A stretch of 64,000 nucleotides of DNA from Rhodococcus rhodnii NBRC 100604 (GTDB lineage: Bacteria > Actinomycetota > Actinomycetes > Mycobacteriales > Mycobacteriaceae), in NCBI RefSeq assembly GCF_001894925.1, contig NZ_BCXD01000020.1, positions 24,738-88,737 of the forward strand, written 5' to 3'. A program made the position numbers and the translations under genes. Shown here in pieces: positions 28,771 through 38,760 of the stretch (position 1 is its first letter; each line of letters begins with the position of its first letter). The notes below the pieces were generated by a model. It was not told the DNA's origin, made no database searches, and was given only the letters and a program-made list of their open reading frames with translations.

Positions 28771-29652
28771 TCAGGGGGCGCCGTCCCACGAGTGGACCGT
28801 CACCCAGTCGACGTAGAAGTGGCCGCCGCCGATCGCCGGATACAGGCTCGATTCGAGCTGCAGCTGCCACCGCATCGGCGTCGTGGGGATGCCCCGGTTC
28901 GACTCCAGCAGGACGCGGTCGTCGAGCAGGAAGCGCACCGCCCAGGGCGTCCATTCGATGGTGACGACGCGCCAGTCGTTGTACGTCGACGGATCGACGT
29001 CGGAGAGGTCCTGCGAGTTCGGCGTCGCGCCCGGCTCGGCCCAGTGATGGAAGCCGAAGATCGGGCCGGTGAGCGGGCCCTCGGGGAAGTTGATCTCGCC
29101 GTCCTCGGGCCAGTTCTCCGACTGCGGCCACAGCAGCATCGCGAGCCGGTAGCCGGTGATCATCGGATGGCTCACCTTGATCCGCGCCGAGTAGCGGCCG
29201 TACACCTGGCCCTGATCGTCGCCGTGGAGCACGGGCGAGAGGTTCGCTCCGGCGCGACGTCCGTCCACCTCGCGCAGGTGATGGTCGAGCACGCCGTCGT
29301 GCACGCTGAGCACCTCGTCGGCGCGGTAGGGATTGCGGTTGTACGTGTCGAGGTAGCACTCGGGATAGGTCCGCCAGCGCGTGTCTTCGGTGCCGGTGTA
29401 GACGATCGCGTTCGGATTCCCGCAGTCGGCGTTCGCGAACGACCCCGTCGGAGCGTCGGTCGTGAAGTCGTCGACGAACACCTCGCGCCATCCGGGGATC
29501 GGCACCCGCGGCGCCGGTTGTGTACCGGATACGGCGCCGCCCGCCGAGCCCGTGGATTGGGCTGCGGCGGGCGCGGATGTGGCAACGAGAGTTGCCGTGG
29601 CGGCGGTGACGATGAGCGCAGCACGCAGAAACGGCGGGACTGGCACGGGCAC
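28771..29652 (-). CDS. Secreted glycoside hydrolase family 16 protein
   Basis: A 293-residue exported beta-jelly-roll glycosidase. A signal peptide (LRAALIVTAATATLVATS, cleaved near AAAQS) precedes the domain. The GH16 active-site strand is ENWPEDGEINFPEG, where the canonical motif E-I-D-x-x-E has Asn in place of the middle Asp. Aromatic residues around the cleft (YGRYSARIKVSHP, FGFHHWAEPG) are conserved. AGGAGG lies five bases before GTG 29652. The substrate would be a beta-glucan, but the Asn substitution makes activity uncertain. Confidence 0.85.
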   Translation of the reverse strand: MPVPVPPFLRAALIVTAATATLVATSAPAAAQSTGSAGGAVSGTQPAPRVPIPGWREVFVDDFTTDAPTGSFANADCGNPNAIVYTGTEDTRWRTYPECYLDTYNRNPYRADEVLSVHDGVLDHHLREVDGRRAGANLSPVLHGDDQGQVYGRYSARIKVSHPMITGYRLAMLLWPQSENWPEDGEINFPEGPLTGPIFGFHHWAEPGATPNSQDLSDVDPSTYNDWRVVTIEWTPWAVRFLLDDRVLLESNRGIPTTPMRWQLQLESSLYPAIGGGHFYVDWVTVHSWDGAP

Positions 29653-29761
29653 GAGCGCCTCCTGGTTCGGGAACGCTCGTACGCTAGCCGGGCCGATGCC
29701 GGAATTGTGAGCTACGTCCTTCTCGGGTTACTGCACCGTGTCTCGTCACCGGTCGGGGACG

Positions 29762-30316
29762 TCAGGCGGTCAGGGCCTTCTCGATGGCGCCGACGAAGTC
29801 GTCGAGATCGTGCGGATTGCGCGACGTGATGAGCGTGTATCCGCTGCCGTCATCGGTGACCACCGATGCGTCCGTCCACTGCGCACCGGCGTTGGTCAGA
29901 TCGGTACGAAGCGATGCATAGCTCGTCAGCTGCTTGCCGTCGACGATGCCCGCCTCCACCGCGACCCACGGGCCGTGGCAGATTGCGGCGATGGGCCTGC
30001 CGGAACCGCTGAACGACTTCGTGATCGAGAGTGCGTCGTCGTTCAGCCGGAGGGTGTCGGCGTTGACGGTGCCGCCAGGCACGATCAGGAGGTCGTAGTC
30101 GGCCGCCTGAACCTGATCCAGGGTGGTGTCCGGGGCCACCTCTCTGCCAGGGTCCTTGTCGCCATCGAGGGTCGTGATCGGGTCGGACGAGACCGCCGCG
30201 ACGGTGACGGTCGCGCCCGACTCGCGCAGCTTGTCGACCGGCACCACGAGCTCGTCCTGCTCGACGCCGTAGTTGGTCACGATCACCAGTACCTTCTTGC
30301 CGTTCAGGTCGGTCAT
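29762..30316 (-). CDS. DJ-1/PfpI-family protein (protease I-like)
   Basis: A 184-residue PfpI/YhbO-type protein. KVLVIVTNYGVEQDELVVP holds the conserved glutamate, LIVPGGTVNAD is the central loop and AAICHGPWVAVEAG carries the nucleophilic cysteine. GAAGGAGA precedes ATG 30316; an earlier in-frame start at 30406 would add thirty unlikely residues. The family contains deglycases and proteases active in stress. A larger superfamily member is at 20237-20950. Confidence 0.88.
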   Translation of the reverse strand: MTDLNGKKVLVIVTNYGVEQDELVVPVDKLRESGATVTVAAVSSDPITTLDGDKDPGREVAPDTTLDQVQAADYDLLIVPGGTVNADTLRLNDDALSITKSFSGSGRPIAAICHGPWVAVEAGIVDGKQLTSYASLRTDLTNAGAQWTDASVVTDDGSGYTLITSRNPHDLDDFVGAIEKALTA

Positions 30317-30424
30317 GTTCCGTCTCCTTCGGGTAGGGATGGGCTCGTGCTCTTCTTGCGCCGTGTTCCTGGACTCCGTGCTTCTGGAGGCCGTGTTCGT
30401 GGACAACGGGTGACGGGTGACGGG

Positions 30425-30832
30425 CTATTCCTGCTCCGGAGTCACAGCGGCGATCGCGCTCACCTCGATGAGGGCACCCGGAACGGTGATCCCGGCGACC
30501 TCCGCGGCCGTGACCAGCGGTGGTGGCCCCGACCGCGCGAGTCGCGGTGCGATCGCGCCGTAGGCCGCGCGGATGTCGGCTCCTTGCGCGACGAGCACCG
30601 TCCACTGCACGACGTCGTCGAGTGTCGCGCCGGCCGCGCCGAGCGCGATCACGACGTTCTCGACCGCGCGCCGCGCCTGCTCGGCGATCTCCGGCGACAC
30701 CACGGCGCCCGTCTCGTCGACGCCGTTCTGTCCGCCGACGTAGATCGTCGTGGCACCGGCGGGGACGATCGCGGCGTGACTGAACGCGGGGCTCGACACG
30801 AGTCCCGTGGGCTGCACGTAGGAGATGTCCAT
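30425..30832 (-). CDS. RidA-family (YjgF/YER057c) protein
   Basis: A 135-residue member of the Rid superfamily of enamine/imine deaminases. YVGGQNGVDETGAVV, EQARRAVENVVIALGAAGATLDDVVQWTV and PGALIEVSAIAAV match the trimeric fold. The usual catalytic arginine is expected near SPPPLVTAAEV; here the motif region reads RSGPPPLVTAAEV without the typical RPARSTVEV arginine, so it may belong to a non-RidA subgroup. It lies 32 bases downstream of nuoN on the same strand. Confidence 0.85.
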   Translation of the reverse strand: MDISYVQPTGLVSSPAFSHAAIVPAGATTIYVGGQNGVDETGAVVSPEIAEQARRAVENVVIALGAAGATLDDVVQWTVLVAQGADIRAAYGAIAPRLARSGPPPLVTAAEVAGITVPGALIEVSAIAAVTPEQE

Positions 30833-30864
30833 GGGTCCAGCCTGGCACCGCCCACCGACAGGTG

Positions 30865-32451
30865 TCAGACGAACGAGGCGGCGTGGTTCACGAGATCGAG
30901 CAGCGGCTGCGGGAACACGCCGAGCAGGACGGTCGCGACCGTGGCGGCCGCGACGACGCCGGCGGTCGCGGGCCTGCGAACGACCAGCACCTCGATGTCG
31001 GGATCGGGGTCGGTGAAGTACATGGCGCCGATGACCCGCACGTAGAAGTACGCGGCGATCGCGCTCGCGAGGACACCGACGACGACGAGCGCGCCGCCGC
31101 CCGCGCCGGCCGCCGCCTGGAAGACCGCGAACTTGCCGATGAATCCGCTCGTGAGCGGGATGCCGGCGAGCGCGAGCAGCGCCACCGCGAACGCGCCCGC
31201 GACGACCGGTGACCGGCGGCCGAGACCCGCCCACTGTGCGAGCGTCGTCGCCTCGGCGCCGTTCGGCTCCCGCACGAGCGTCACGACGGCGAACGCCGCG
31301 AGCGTCGTCACGGCGTAGGCGATCAGGTAGAAGAGCACCGACGAGATCCCGGTGCCGTCGAGTGAGACGAGCGCCGTGAGCAGGAAGCCCGCGTGCGCGA
31401 CCGACGAGTACGCGAGCATCCGCTTGATGTCGGTCTGCGTCATCGCGAGGATCGAGCCGAACACCATCGACAGGATCGAGACGACCCACACGACCGGCCG
31501 CCAGCTGTCCACGAGCGACGGCAGCGCGACGTGCAGCAGCCGCAGCAGCGCCCCGAACGCCGCGATCTTGGTGGCCGCCGCCATGAACGCCGTGATCGGC
31601 GTCGGCGCGCCCTGGTACACGTCGGGCACCCACGAATGGAACGGGACCGCACCGACCTTGAACAGCAGGCCGACGACGACGAGCGCACCGCCGACGACGG
31701 CGAACTCGCGGCCCGGGTCGTCCGCGGCGAGCGACGCGGCGATCCCGGCGAGGTCGAGCGTGCCCGCCGCGCCGTAGAGCATCGCGACACCGAACAGGAA
31801 GATCGCCGACGCGAACGCCCCCAGCAGGAAGTACTTGAGCGCGGCCTCCTGGGAGAGCAGGCGGCGGTGCCGCGCGAGCGCGCACATCAGATACAGCGGC
31901 AGCGACAGCAGTTCGAGCGCGACGAACATCGTGAGCAGGTCGTTCGCGGCGGGCATGAGCATCATGCCGCCCGCCGCGAACAGCACGAGCGGGAAGACCT
32001 CCGTCTGCTGCACACCGGCCCGCTCGGCGTCGCGTTCGGCGACGCTGCCGGGAACGGTCGCCGCCTGCGCCGCGAAATGATCCGACTGGTGACCGGCGTG
32101 GACGGCGGCGTTCGTCACGACGCGCGCACGGGTGCGTTCGGCGACGAGCGCGACCGATGCCAGCGTCACGACGAGGACGGCGCCCTGCAGGACGAGGGAG
32201 ACACCGTCGATCGCGACGGACCCGAGGATCGCGACGCTGCGGGTGCCCGCGAGCGAAGCGACCCAGACGAGCGCGACGACGAGAACGACGACCGAGAGCG
32301 CCACCTGCACCGCGTATCTCGCGCGGCGCGGCGCGAACGCCTCGACGACGACGCCCGCGATCCCGCCGGCGAACACGAGGATCATCGGCATGAGCAACGA
32401 GAACTCGATCGAGGGATTGAGCGCATCGGGGTTCAGCGCGTCGGGGTTCAT
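30865..32451 (-). CDS. nuoN: NADH-quinone oxidoreductase subunit N
   Basis: A 528-residue antiporter-like membrane subunit of complex I, last gene of the nuo operon. Conserved antiporter motifs are FVALELLSLPLYLMCAL (helix with the key Glu), SQEAALKYFLLGAFASAIFLFG and FKVGAVPFHSWVPDVYQGAP. The N-terminus repeats the NPDAL unit twice ([17 protein letters not shown]). ATG 32451 overlaps the nuoM stop (ATGA). Confidence 0.96.
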   Translation of the reverse strand: MNPDALNPDALNPSIEFSLLMPMILVFAGGIAGVVVEAFAPRRARYAVQVALSVVVLVVALVWVASLAGTRSVAILGSVAIDGVSLVLQGAVLVVTLASVALVAERTRARVVTNAAVHAGHQSDHFAAQAATVPGSVAERDAERAGVQQTEVFPLVLFAAGGMMLMPAANDLLTMFVALELLSLPLYLMCALARHRRLLSQEAALKYFLLGAFASAIFLFGVAMLYGAAGTLDLAGIAASLAADDPGREFAVVGGALVVVGLLFKVGAVPFHSWVPDVYQGAPTPITAFMAAATKIAAFGALLRLLHVALPSLVDSWRPVVWVVSILSMVFGSILAMTQTDIKRMLAYSSVAHAGFLLTALVSLDGTGISSVLFYLIAYAVTTLAAFAVVTLVREPNGAEATTLAQWAGLGRRSPVVAGAFAVALLALAGIPLTSGFIGKFAVFQAAAGAGGGALVVVGVLASAIAAYFYVRVIGAMYFTDPDPDIEVLVVRRPATAGVVAAATVATVLLGVFPQPLLDLVNHAASFV

Positions 32452-34055
32452 GGGCCCTCTCCCTCGGTGGCTGCGGTGCGGTCGACGGTGGGCGCCGGAT
32501 CGCCGCCCTCGATCCGGCTCACGGTGCGTTCGACCGCCGGATTCACGGCGTCGAGAACGGGTTTCGGATACAGCCCGAGGCCGAGGAGCGCGAGGACGAG
32601 CGGCGCTACGACGAGCAGCTCACGCGGCCGCAGGTCGCGCACGCCCTCGTTGCCGCCCCGGACGGGGCCCGTCATCATGCGCTGGTACGTCCACAGCACG
32701 TAGACAGCGGCGAGCACGAGCGCGAGCACGGCGGCGACGGCCGCCCACGGGTGCCGCGTGTACGTCCCGATGAGTACGAGGAACTCCCCGACGAACGGGC
32801 CGAGCCCCGGAAGCGACAGCGTCGCGAGCCCCGCGATCAGGAAGGTACCCGCGAGCACGGGAGCGACCTTCCCGATCCCGCCGTAGTCCGCGATCGCTCG
32901 GGTCCCGCGTTGCGTCACCAGGAATCCGGCGACGAGCATGAGTGCGGCGGTGGCGATTCCGTGATTGACCATGTAGAGAGTCGAGCCGGCGCCGCCCTGA
33001 TTCGTGAAGACGAAGATGCCGAGCACGATGAACCCGAAGTGCGAGATCGACGCGTAGGCGACGAGCCGCATGATGTCGGTCTGCGCGATCGCGACGAGGG
33101 CGCCGTAGAGGATGGATACGACGGCGAGCACGACGATCAGCGGCGCGAACGTCGCAGACGCCTCGGGGAACAGTTGCAGGCAGTACCGCAGCATCGCGAA
33201 CGTGCCGACCTTGTCGACGATCGCCATCATGAGCACCGCCGCGGAGGGGGTGGCCTGAGCGGCGGTGCCGGGAAGCCACGTGTGCAGCGGCCACAGCGGC
33301 GCCTTGATCGCGAAGGCGACCATGAAACCGAGGAACAGTGCATTGGCGACGGGCGCGGAGATCGCGAGCGAGCCGTCCGAGACCGCGGCGGCGATGGCCC
33401 GGACGTCGAAGGTGCCCGACTCGAAGGGGCTGCCGTCGCCCGCCGTCACGACGTACAGCCCGATGACGGCGGCGAGCATGACGAGTCCGCCGAAGAGGTT
33501 GTACAGCAGGAACTTCACGGCTGCGCGAGCGCGGGGAGACGCCGCGGCGCGTGGCCCGAAGCCCGCGACGAGGAAGTACATCGGGACGAGCATCGCCTCG
33601 AAGAAGATGTAGAACAGCACGATGTCGAGCGCTGCGAAGGCGACGATCACCATCGCCTCGACGACGAGGAACAGCGCGACGTAGCGGTGCGTCGCGCGGG
33701 GGCGATCGGCGTCGCCACGCGTGTCGTTCCAGCCCGCCAGCAGCAGTAGCGGGACGAGGACGGCTGTGAGCACGACGAGAACGAGCGCGATGCCGTCGAG
33801 CCCGAGCGCGTACCGGATCCCGAACGCCGGTATCCACGAGTGGGATTCGACGAACTGATAGTGCGCACCGCCGACGTCGAACAGGAACGCGAGCGCGACG
33901 GCCACGGCCGCGACGGCGAGCGAGACGGCGAGCGCGAGCGACTTGGCGGCGGTGTGTGCGCGGGCCGGGAGCGCGACGACGGCGGCGGCACCGACGAGCG
34001 GGAGCAGCCACAGCAGCGTCAGCCACGGGACGGTGCCGGCCGGATCGGATGTCAC
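32448..34055 (-). CDS. nuoM: NADH-quinone oxidoreductase subunit M
   Basis: A 535-residue antiporter-like proton-pumping subunit. Motifs include [16 protein letters not shown] (key Glu), [42 protein letters not shown] and [16 protein letters not shown]. The GTG start at 34055 overlaps the nuoL stop as GTGA. Downstream, nuoN begins inside the last codon. Confidence 0.96.
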   Translation of the reverse strand: MTSDPAGTVPWLTLLWLLPLVGAAAVVALPARAHTAAKSLALAVSLAVAAVAVALAFLFDVGGAHYQFVESHSWIPAFGIRYALGLDGIALVLVVLTAVLVPLLLLAGWNDTRGDADRPRATHRYVALFLVVEAMVIVAFAALDIVLFYIFFEAMLVPMYFLVAGFGPRAAASPRARAAVKFLLYNLFGGLVMLAAVIGLYVVTAGDGSPFESGTFDVRAIAAAVSDGSLAISAPVANALFLGFMVAFAIKAPLWPLHTWLPGTAAQATPSAAVLMMAIVDKVGTFAMLRYCLQLFPEASATFAPLIVVLAVVSILYGALVAIAQTDIMRLVAYASISHFGFIVLGIFVFTNQGGAGSTLYMVNHGIATAALMLVAGFLVTQRGTRAIADYGGIGKVAPVLAGTFLIAGLATLSLPGLGPFVGEFLVLIGTYTRHPWAAVAAVLALVLAAVYVLWTYQRMMTGPVRGGNEGVRDLRPRELLVVAPLVLALLGLGLYPKPVLDAVNPAVERTVSRIEGGDPAPTVDRTAATEGEGP

Positions 34056-35929
34056 CAGGAACCTCCCACGAGTGCTCCGGCCAGGACGATCGCGGCCCCG
34101 GCGAACATGTACATCGCGTACGACCGGACGAATCCGGTCTGGACGCGCCGCATCCGCTGCGACGACGCACCGAGCCCTCGCGGAATCGCCTGCACGACGC
34201 CGTCGACCCCGCGTTCGTCGACGTCGGCGAGCGTGTCCGCGAGGGCCCGCCCGGGCCGCATGAAGACGGCCTCGTTCACGGCGTCGCCGTACAGATCGGC
34301 GCGCGCGGCAGTGGTGAGTGCGCCTGCAGGAGGCGCGATCTCGGGCACCTCGCGCCGCGCGTACTGCACGTAGGCGACGGCGACACCCGCGGCGACGACG
34401 GCGAGCGTGATGGTCGTCATCGCCCACACCGGGATGGCGAGTGCGTGGTGTTCGACGCCGACGACGGGTTCGAGCCAGTGTTCGAGCCTGCCGCCGAGGG
34501 CGAGGAATCCGCCGATGCCGACCGAGCCGAGGGCGAGGAGGACCATCGGGCCCGTCATCGACGCGGGCGACTCGTGTGGGTGCGTGTCGGGCGCCCAGCG
34601 GCGGGGTCCGAAGAACGTGAGGATCATGACGCGGGACATGTAGAACGCGGTGATGCCCGCGCCCGCGAGCGCGGCCGTCCCGAGCACCATCCCGCGTACG
34701 CCGCCCTCCGCGAAGGCGGCCTCGATGATCTTGTCCTTGGAGAAGAAGCCCGACAGCGGCGGGACACCGATGATCGCGAGGTAGCCGAGCCCGAAGGTCA
34801 CGAAGGTGATCGGCATGACGGTCCGTAGCCCGCCGAAGCGGCGCATGTTCGTCTCGTCGTTCATCCCGTGCATCACCGAGCCGGCGCCGAGGAAGAGCCC
34901 CGCCTTGAAGAAGCCGTGCGTGACGAGGTGCATGATCGCGAATGCCGCACCGGCGGGACCGAGTCCGACGGCGAGCACCATGTAGCCGATCTGGCTCATC
35001 GTCGACGCCGCGAGTGCCTTCTTGATGTCGTCCTTCGCGCAGCCGATGATCGCGCCGAACAGCAGCGTCACGGCACCGACCGCGACGACGGCCGTCTGCG
35101 CGGTGGGGGTGAGTTCGTAGATCGGGTTCGCGCGGGCGACGAGGTAGACGCCTGCCGTGACCATCGTCGCGGCGTGGATGAGCGCCGAGACGGGCGTGGG
35201 GCCCTCCATCGCGTCGCCGAGCCACGACTGCAGCGGCACCTGCGCCGACTTGCCGCACGCCGCGAGCAGCAGCAGCAGCCCCATCGCGGTCAGTGTGCCC
35301 GAGGACGCGCCGGCCGCGCCGCCGAAGACGTCGTCGAACGACACCGAGCCGAAGGTCGCGAACATGATCATCATCGCGGTGGCGAGGCCGATGTCGCCGA
35401 CGCGGTTGACGACGAAGGCCTTCTTCGCGGCGGCCGCCGCGGACGGCCGATCCGACCAGAATCCGATGAGCAGGTACGACGCGAGACCCACGCCCTCCCA
35501 GCCGAGATAGAGCACGAGGAAGTTGTCGGCGAGGACGAGCACGAGCATCGCCGCGAGGAAGAGATTGAGGTACGCGAAGAACTTTCGCCGCTGCGGGTCG
35601 CCGCGCATGTACCCGATGGAATAGATATGGATCAGCGAGCCGACCCCGGTGATGAGCAGCGCGAAACACATCGACAGCTGATCGACGGTCAGCGACATGT
35701 CGACGCCGAGATCCGCGACCGGCACCCACGTGAAGAGGTGCGAGCTCAGCGCGCGGTCGTCCGCCGGCGCGGCGAGCATCGCGGCGAAGAGCCCCACCGC
35801 GACACCGAACGAGCCCAGTGCGGTGGCGCACGCGAGCAGGTGTCCCCACCGGTTGCTGCGCGCCCCCGCGAGCAGCAGGACGACGGCACCCACGAGCGGG
35901 AGCGCCGGAAGCAGCCACACTGTCGTCAC
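34052..35929 (-). CDS. nuoL: NADH-quinone oxidoreductase subunit L
   Basis: A 625-residue subunit, the largest antiporter-like proton pump of complex I, whose C-terminal amphipathic helix clamps the membrane arm. Motifs include [18 protein letters not shown] (key Glu), [38 protein letters not shown] and [19 protein letters not shown] 35929 lies 12 bases after the nuoK stop, one of only two real gaps in the operon along with nothing larger elsewhere. Confidence 0.96.
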   Translation of the reverse strand: MTTVWLLPALPLVGAVVLLLAGARSNRWGHLLACATALGSFGVAVGLFAAMLAAPADDRALSSHLFTWVPVADLGVDMSLTVDQLSMCFALLITGVGSLIHIYSIGYMRGDPQRRKFFAYLNLFLAAMLVLVLADNFLVLYLGWEGVGLASYLLIGFWSDRPSAAAAAKKAFVVNRVGDIGLATAMMIMFATFGSVSFDDVFGGAAGASSGTLTAMGLLLLLAACGKSAQVPLQSWLGDAMEGPTPVSALIHAATMVTAGVYLVARANPIYELTPTAQTAVVAVGAVTLLFGAIIGCAKDDIKKALAASTMSQIGYMVLAVGLGPAGAAFAIMHLVTHGFFKAGLFLGAGSVMHGMNDETNMRRFGGLRTVMPITFVTFGLGYLAIIGVPPLSGFFSKDKIIEAAFAEGGVRGMVLGTAALAGAGITAFYMSRVMILTFFGPRRWAPDTHPHESPASMTGPMVLLALGSVGIGGFLALGGRLEHWLEPVVGVEHHALAIPVWAMTTITLAVVAAGVAVAYVQYARREVPEIAPPAGALTTAARADLYGDAVNEAVFMRPGRALADTLADVDERGVDGVVQAIPRGLGASSQRMRRVQTGFVRSYAMYMFAGAAIVLAGALVGGSW

Positions 35930-35941
35930 ACACGTCTCCGA

Positions 35942-36241
35942 TCAGTTGCGGAGCAGGTCGGCGTCGTCGACGGACGCCGACGACCGGGCACGGAAGATGG
36001 TCATGATGATCGCGAGGCCGACGACGACCTCGGCCGCGGCGACGACCATCGTGAAGAACGCGAAGACCTGGCCGTCGAGGTTGCCGTGCATCCGCGCGAA
36101 CGTCACGAACGCGAGATTGCACGCGTTGAGCATCAGCTCGACACACATGAAGACGATGATCGCGTTGCGGCGCACCAGGACTCCCACGGCGCCGATCGTG
36201 AAGAGCAGCGCCGCGAGATAGAGGTAGTTGTCGGGGCTCAT
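35942..36241 (-). CDS. nuoK: NADH-quinone oxidoreductase subunit K
   Basis: A 99-residue subunit with three transmembrane helices ([38 protein letters not shown] and [20 protein letters not shown]). The two conserved membrane glutamates, in CVELMLNA and AAAEVVVG, are present. ATG 36241 overlaps the nuoJ stop by four bases. Confidence 0.96.
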   Translation of the reverse strand: MSPDNYLYLAALLFTIGAVGVLVRRNAIIVFMCVELMLNACNLAFVTFARMHGNLDGQVFAFFTMVVAAAEVVVGLAIIMTIFRARSSASVDDADLLRN

Positions 36242-36993
36242 CGCTCGCCCCCGCCGTCGGTGCGCTCGGTGTCGTCGGTGCGCTCGTCGTCGTCGCTGCG
36301 TCGGGGCTCGAGGACGTCGCTCACCGAGTCGCGGGTGTACGTGCCGTCGGGCAGCCGGGCCATGCGGTCGACGGCGTTGCCGCGCGCGTAGACGCCGGGC
36401 GACGGTTTCGGCGTCACGCGCCCGCCCGTGCGGAAGCGTTCGATGGACCGCTCGCGCTGACCGAGCCGACGCTCGAACCGTTCGCGGTGGGCGAGGAGCA
36501 TCGCGCCGATCGTCGCGACGACGAGCAGTACGCCCGTGAGCTGGAACGCCCACAGGTATCGCACGAAGACGAGTTCGGCGAGGCCCTCGACGTTGCCGCC
36601 CGCGTTCGCGCCGTCCAGTCCGACGAACGCAGCGGTCCCGGCGGCGCCGATCGCGCCGAGAAGCAGGACGGCGAACCCGAGTCCCGCGACGGCCGCGGCG
36701 ACCCGTTGGCCGCGCAGGGTCTCGGCGAGCGAGTCCGACGAGTCGACGCCGACGAGCATGAGCACGAACAGGAACAGCATCATGACGGCGCCGGTGTAGA
36801 CGACGATCTGCACGACGCCGAGGAAGACTGCGTCCTGGGCGATGTAGAAGGTGGCGAGGACGATCATCGTCGTCGCGAGGAACAGCGCGCTGTAGACGGC
36901 GCGCCGCGCGAAGACGACGCCGAGGGCGCCGACGATCGCGACGGCGCCCAGTGCCCAGAACAGCACGGCCTCGGCGCCACCGGTCGTCGTCAC
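36238..36993 (-). CDS. nuoJ: NADH-quinone oxidoreductase subunit J
   Basis: A 251-residue subunit with five hydrophobic segments in the first 170 residues, including [31 protein letters not shown], whose pi-bulge region is conserved. A long charged tail with repeats of DDTERTD follows; this cytoplasmic tail is an actinobacterial feature. ATG 36993 overlaps the nuoI stop. Confidence 0.94.
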   Translation of the reverse strand: MTTTGGAEAVLFWALGAVAIVGALGVVFARRAVYSALFLATTMIVLATFYIAQDAVFLGVVQIVVYTGAVMMLFLFVLMLVGVDSSDSLAETLRGQRVAAAVAGLGFAVLLLGAIGAAGTAAFVGLDGANAGGNVEGLAELVFVRYLWAFQLTGVLLVVATIGAMLLAHRERFERRLGQRERSIERFRTGGRVTPKPSPGVYARGNAVDRMARLPDGTYTRDSVSDVLEPRRSDDDERTDDTERTDGGGER

Positions 36994-37529
36994 GACGCGC
37001 TCCGCTGATCGTGCTCACGTGAGTCGGGGTCGACCGGGCCGATGCGGCCGAGGTAGTAGTCGGCGACGGTGCCCGTCATGGCGTGCGGCGGCGCCTCCAT
37101 GCCGTGATACAGCGGTGCGAGCAGGTCTTCCTTCGTGAAGATGAGGTCGCGCCGGTTGTCCTCGGCGATCTCGAACTCCTGCGTCATGGTGAGCGCGCGG
37201 GTCGGGCACGCCTCGACGCACAGGCCGCAGCCGATGCAGCGCAGGTAGTTGATCTGATAGTCGGCGCCGTAGCGTTCGCCGGGCGAGTAGCGGGCCTCGT
37301 CGGTGTTGTCGGCTCCCTGCACGAAGATCGCGTCGGCCGGGCACGCCCACGCGCACAGCTCGCAGCCGATGCACTTCTCGAGGCCGTCGTCGTAGCGGTT
37401 GAGGCGGTGTTTCCCGTGAAACCGTGCGGGCAGCCGCGGGTTCTCCTCGGGATACATCCGGGTGTGTTTGCGCTCGAACATCCCTCGCAGCGTCACCCAG
37501 AATCCGGCGACCGACTTGATGCTAGGCAC
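36990..37529 (-). CDS. nuoI: NADH-quinone oxidoreductase subunit I
   Basis: A 179-residue peripheral-arm subunit that carries two 4Fe-4S clusters (N6a and N6b) next to the quinone site. The ligand motifs are [12 protein letters not shown] and [15 protein letters not shown] 37529 ([14 protein letters not shown]) lies inside the 3' end of nuoH (8-base overlap) and gives the normal family length. A near-parS sequence lies inside the gene at 37409-37422. Confidence 0.95.
   Translation of the reverse strand: MPSIKSVAGFWVTLRGMFERKHTRMYPEENPRLPARFHGKHRLNRYDDGLEKCIGCELCAWACPADAIFVQGADNTDEARYSPGERYGADYQINYLRCIGCGLCVEACPTRALTMTQEFEIAEDNRRDLIFTKEDLLAPLYHGMEAPPHAMTGTVADYYLGRIGPVDPDSREHDQRSAS
37409..37422. 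promoter_or_regulatory. Near-match to parS inside nuoI
   Basis: GTTTCCCGTGAAAC differs from the palindromic parS core GTTTCACGTGAAAC at one base. It may be a weak ParB site or chance within a coding region. Confidence 0.35.
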
Positions 37530-38760
37530 GGCTGTCCTCCCTGCTCGGCAGTTCGGGTACGGGGTACGCGCCGGGCTTCGGCGCCGATGGTGGCGGCCCC
37601 TGCAGCGTGGCGCGGCGGCGGCTGCGGACGAGTCCCGCGACGGCGGCCACGACGACGAGCCCGAGTCCGACGCCACCGACCCACAGCACGGCGGTGGCGA
37701 CGGAGTCGCCGTCGCGGCTGATCACGAGGACCGTCGCGACCGTCATGACCCACACGAGGGCGACGGGGATGAGAACCTTCCAGCCGAGGTTCATGAACTG
37801 GTCGTAGCGCAGCCGCGGCAGCACCGCGCGCAGCCACACGAACAGGAACAGGACGGCCCACACCTTGCCGACGAACCACAGCAGCGGCCACCATCCGGAG
37901 TTCGCGCCCTCCCACAGGTTGAGCGGGAACGGCGCGTGCCAGCCGCCGAGGAACATCGTCGTCGCGAGTGCGCTGACGGTGACCATGTTGATGTACTCGG
38001 CGGCCATGAACATCGCGAACCGCAGCGAGCTGTACTCGGTGTGGAAGCCGCCGACGAGTTCGCCTTCGGCCTCGGGGAGATCGAACGGCGCGCGGTTCGT
38101 CTCGCCGACCATCGACACGAGGTAGACGAGGAACGACGGCAGCAGCAGGAAGACGTACCACGTGCCCTGCTGCGCGCCGACGATCCCGGACGTCGACATC
38201 GTCCCGGCGAGCAGGAAGACCGACGCGAACGCGAGGCCCATCGCGATCTCGTACGAGATGACCTGCGCCGTCGACCGGAGGCCGCCGAGCAGCGGATACG
38301 TCGAGCCGGACGCCCAGCCGCCGAGCACGAGCCCGTACACGCCGATCGACGTGATCGCGAGGATGTAGAGCACCGCGACGGGCAGGTCGGTGAGCTGCAG
38401 CGGCGTCGTCGTCCCGAAGATCGACACGACGGGACCGAACGGGATGACGGCGAAGGCCATGATCGCCGCGACGATCGAGATGATCGGCGCGAGCAGGTAG
38501 ATCGGCTTGTCGACGCCCTTGGGGATGATCCCCTCCTTGAGCGCGAGTTTTACGCCGTCGGCGACGGTCTGGAGCATGCCGCGCGGCCCGACGCGGTTCG
38601 GTCCGACGCGAAGCTGCATGAAACCGAGCACTTTTCGTTCGGCATAGATCGCGACGACGGCGCTGGCCATGAGGAACGCGAAGATCGCGACGGCCTTGAG
38701 GACGACGAGCCACAGCGGGTCGGTGCCGAACATCGAGAGATCGGTCGGCGTGGTGTTCAC
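37522..38760 (-). CDS. nuoH: NADH-quinone oxidoreductase subunit H
   Basis: A 412-residue membrane subunit that forms the quinone tunnel with NuoB and NuoD. Conserved loops include [29 protein letters not shown] sequence near residue 50 and [23 protein letters not shown] with its invariant acidic residues. The C-terminal extension ([16 protein letters not shown] and onward) is longer than in E. coli. ATG 38760 overlaps the nuoG stop. Confidence 0.96.
   Translation of the reverse strand: MNTTPTDLSMFGTDPLWLVVLKAVAIFAFLMASAVVAIYAERKVLGFMQLRVGPNRVGPRGMLQTVADGVKLALKEGIIPKGVDKPIYLLAPIISIVAAIMAFAVIPFGPVVSIFGTTTPLQLTDLPVAVLYILAITSIGVYGLVLGGWASGSTYPLLGGLRSTAQVISYEIAMGLAFASVFLLAGTMSTSGIVGAQQGTWYVFLLLPSFLVYLVSMVGETNRAPFDLPEAEGELVGGFHTEYSSLRFAMFMAAEYINMVTVSALATTMFLGGWHAPFPLNLWEGANSGWWPLLWFVGKVWAVLFLFVWLRAVLPRLRYDQFMNLGWKVLIPVALVWVMTVATVLVISRDGDSVATAVLWVGGVGLGLVVVAAVAGLVRSRRRATLQGPPPSAPKPGAYPVPELPSREDSRA

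Noticed and set aside
37010..37024. CTCACGTGAGTC as a parS site at the nuoI/nuoJ junction
   Set aside because: Only the CACGTG centre matches; outer arms have several mismatches.
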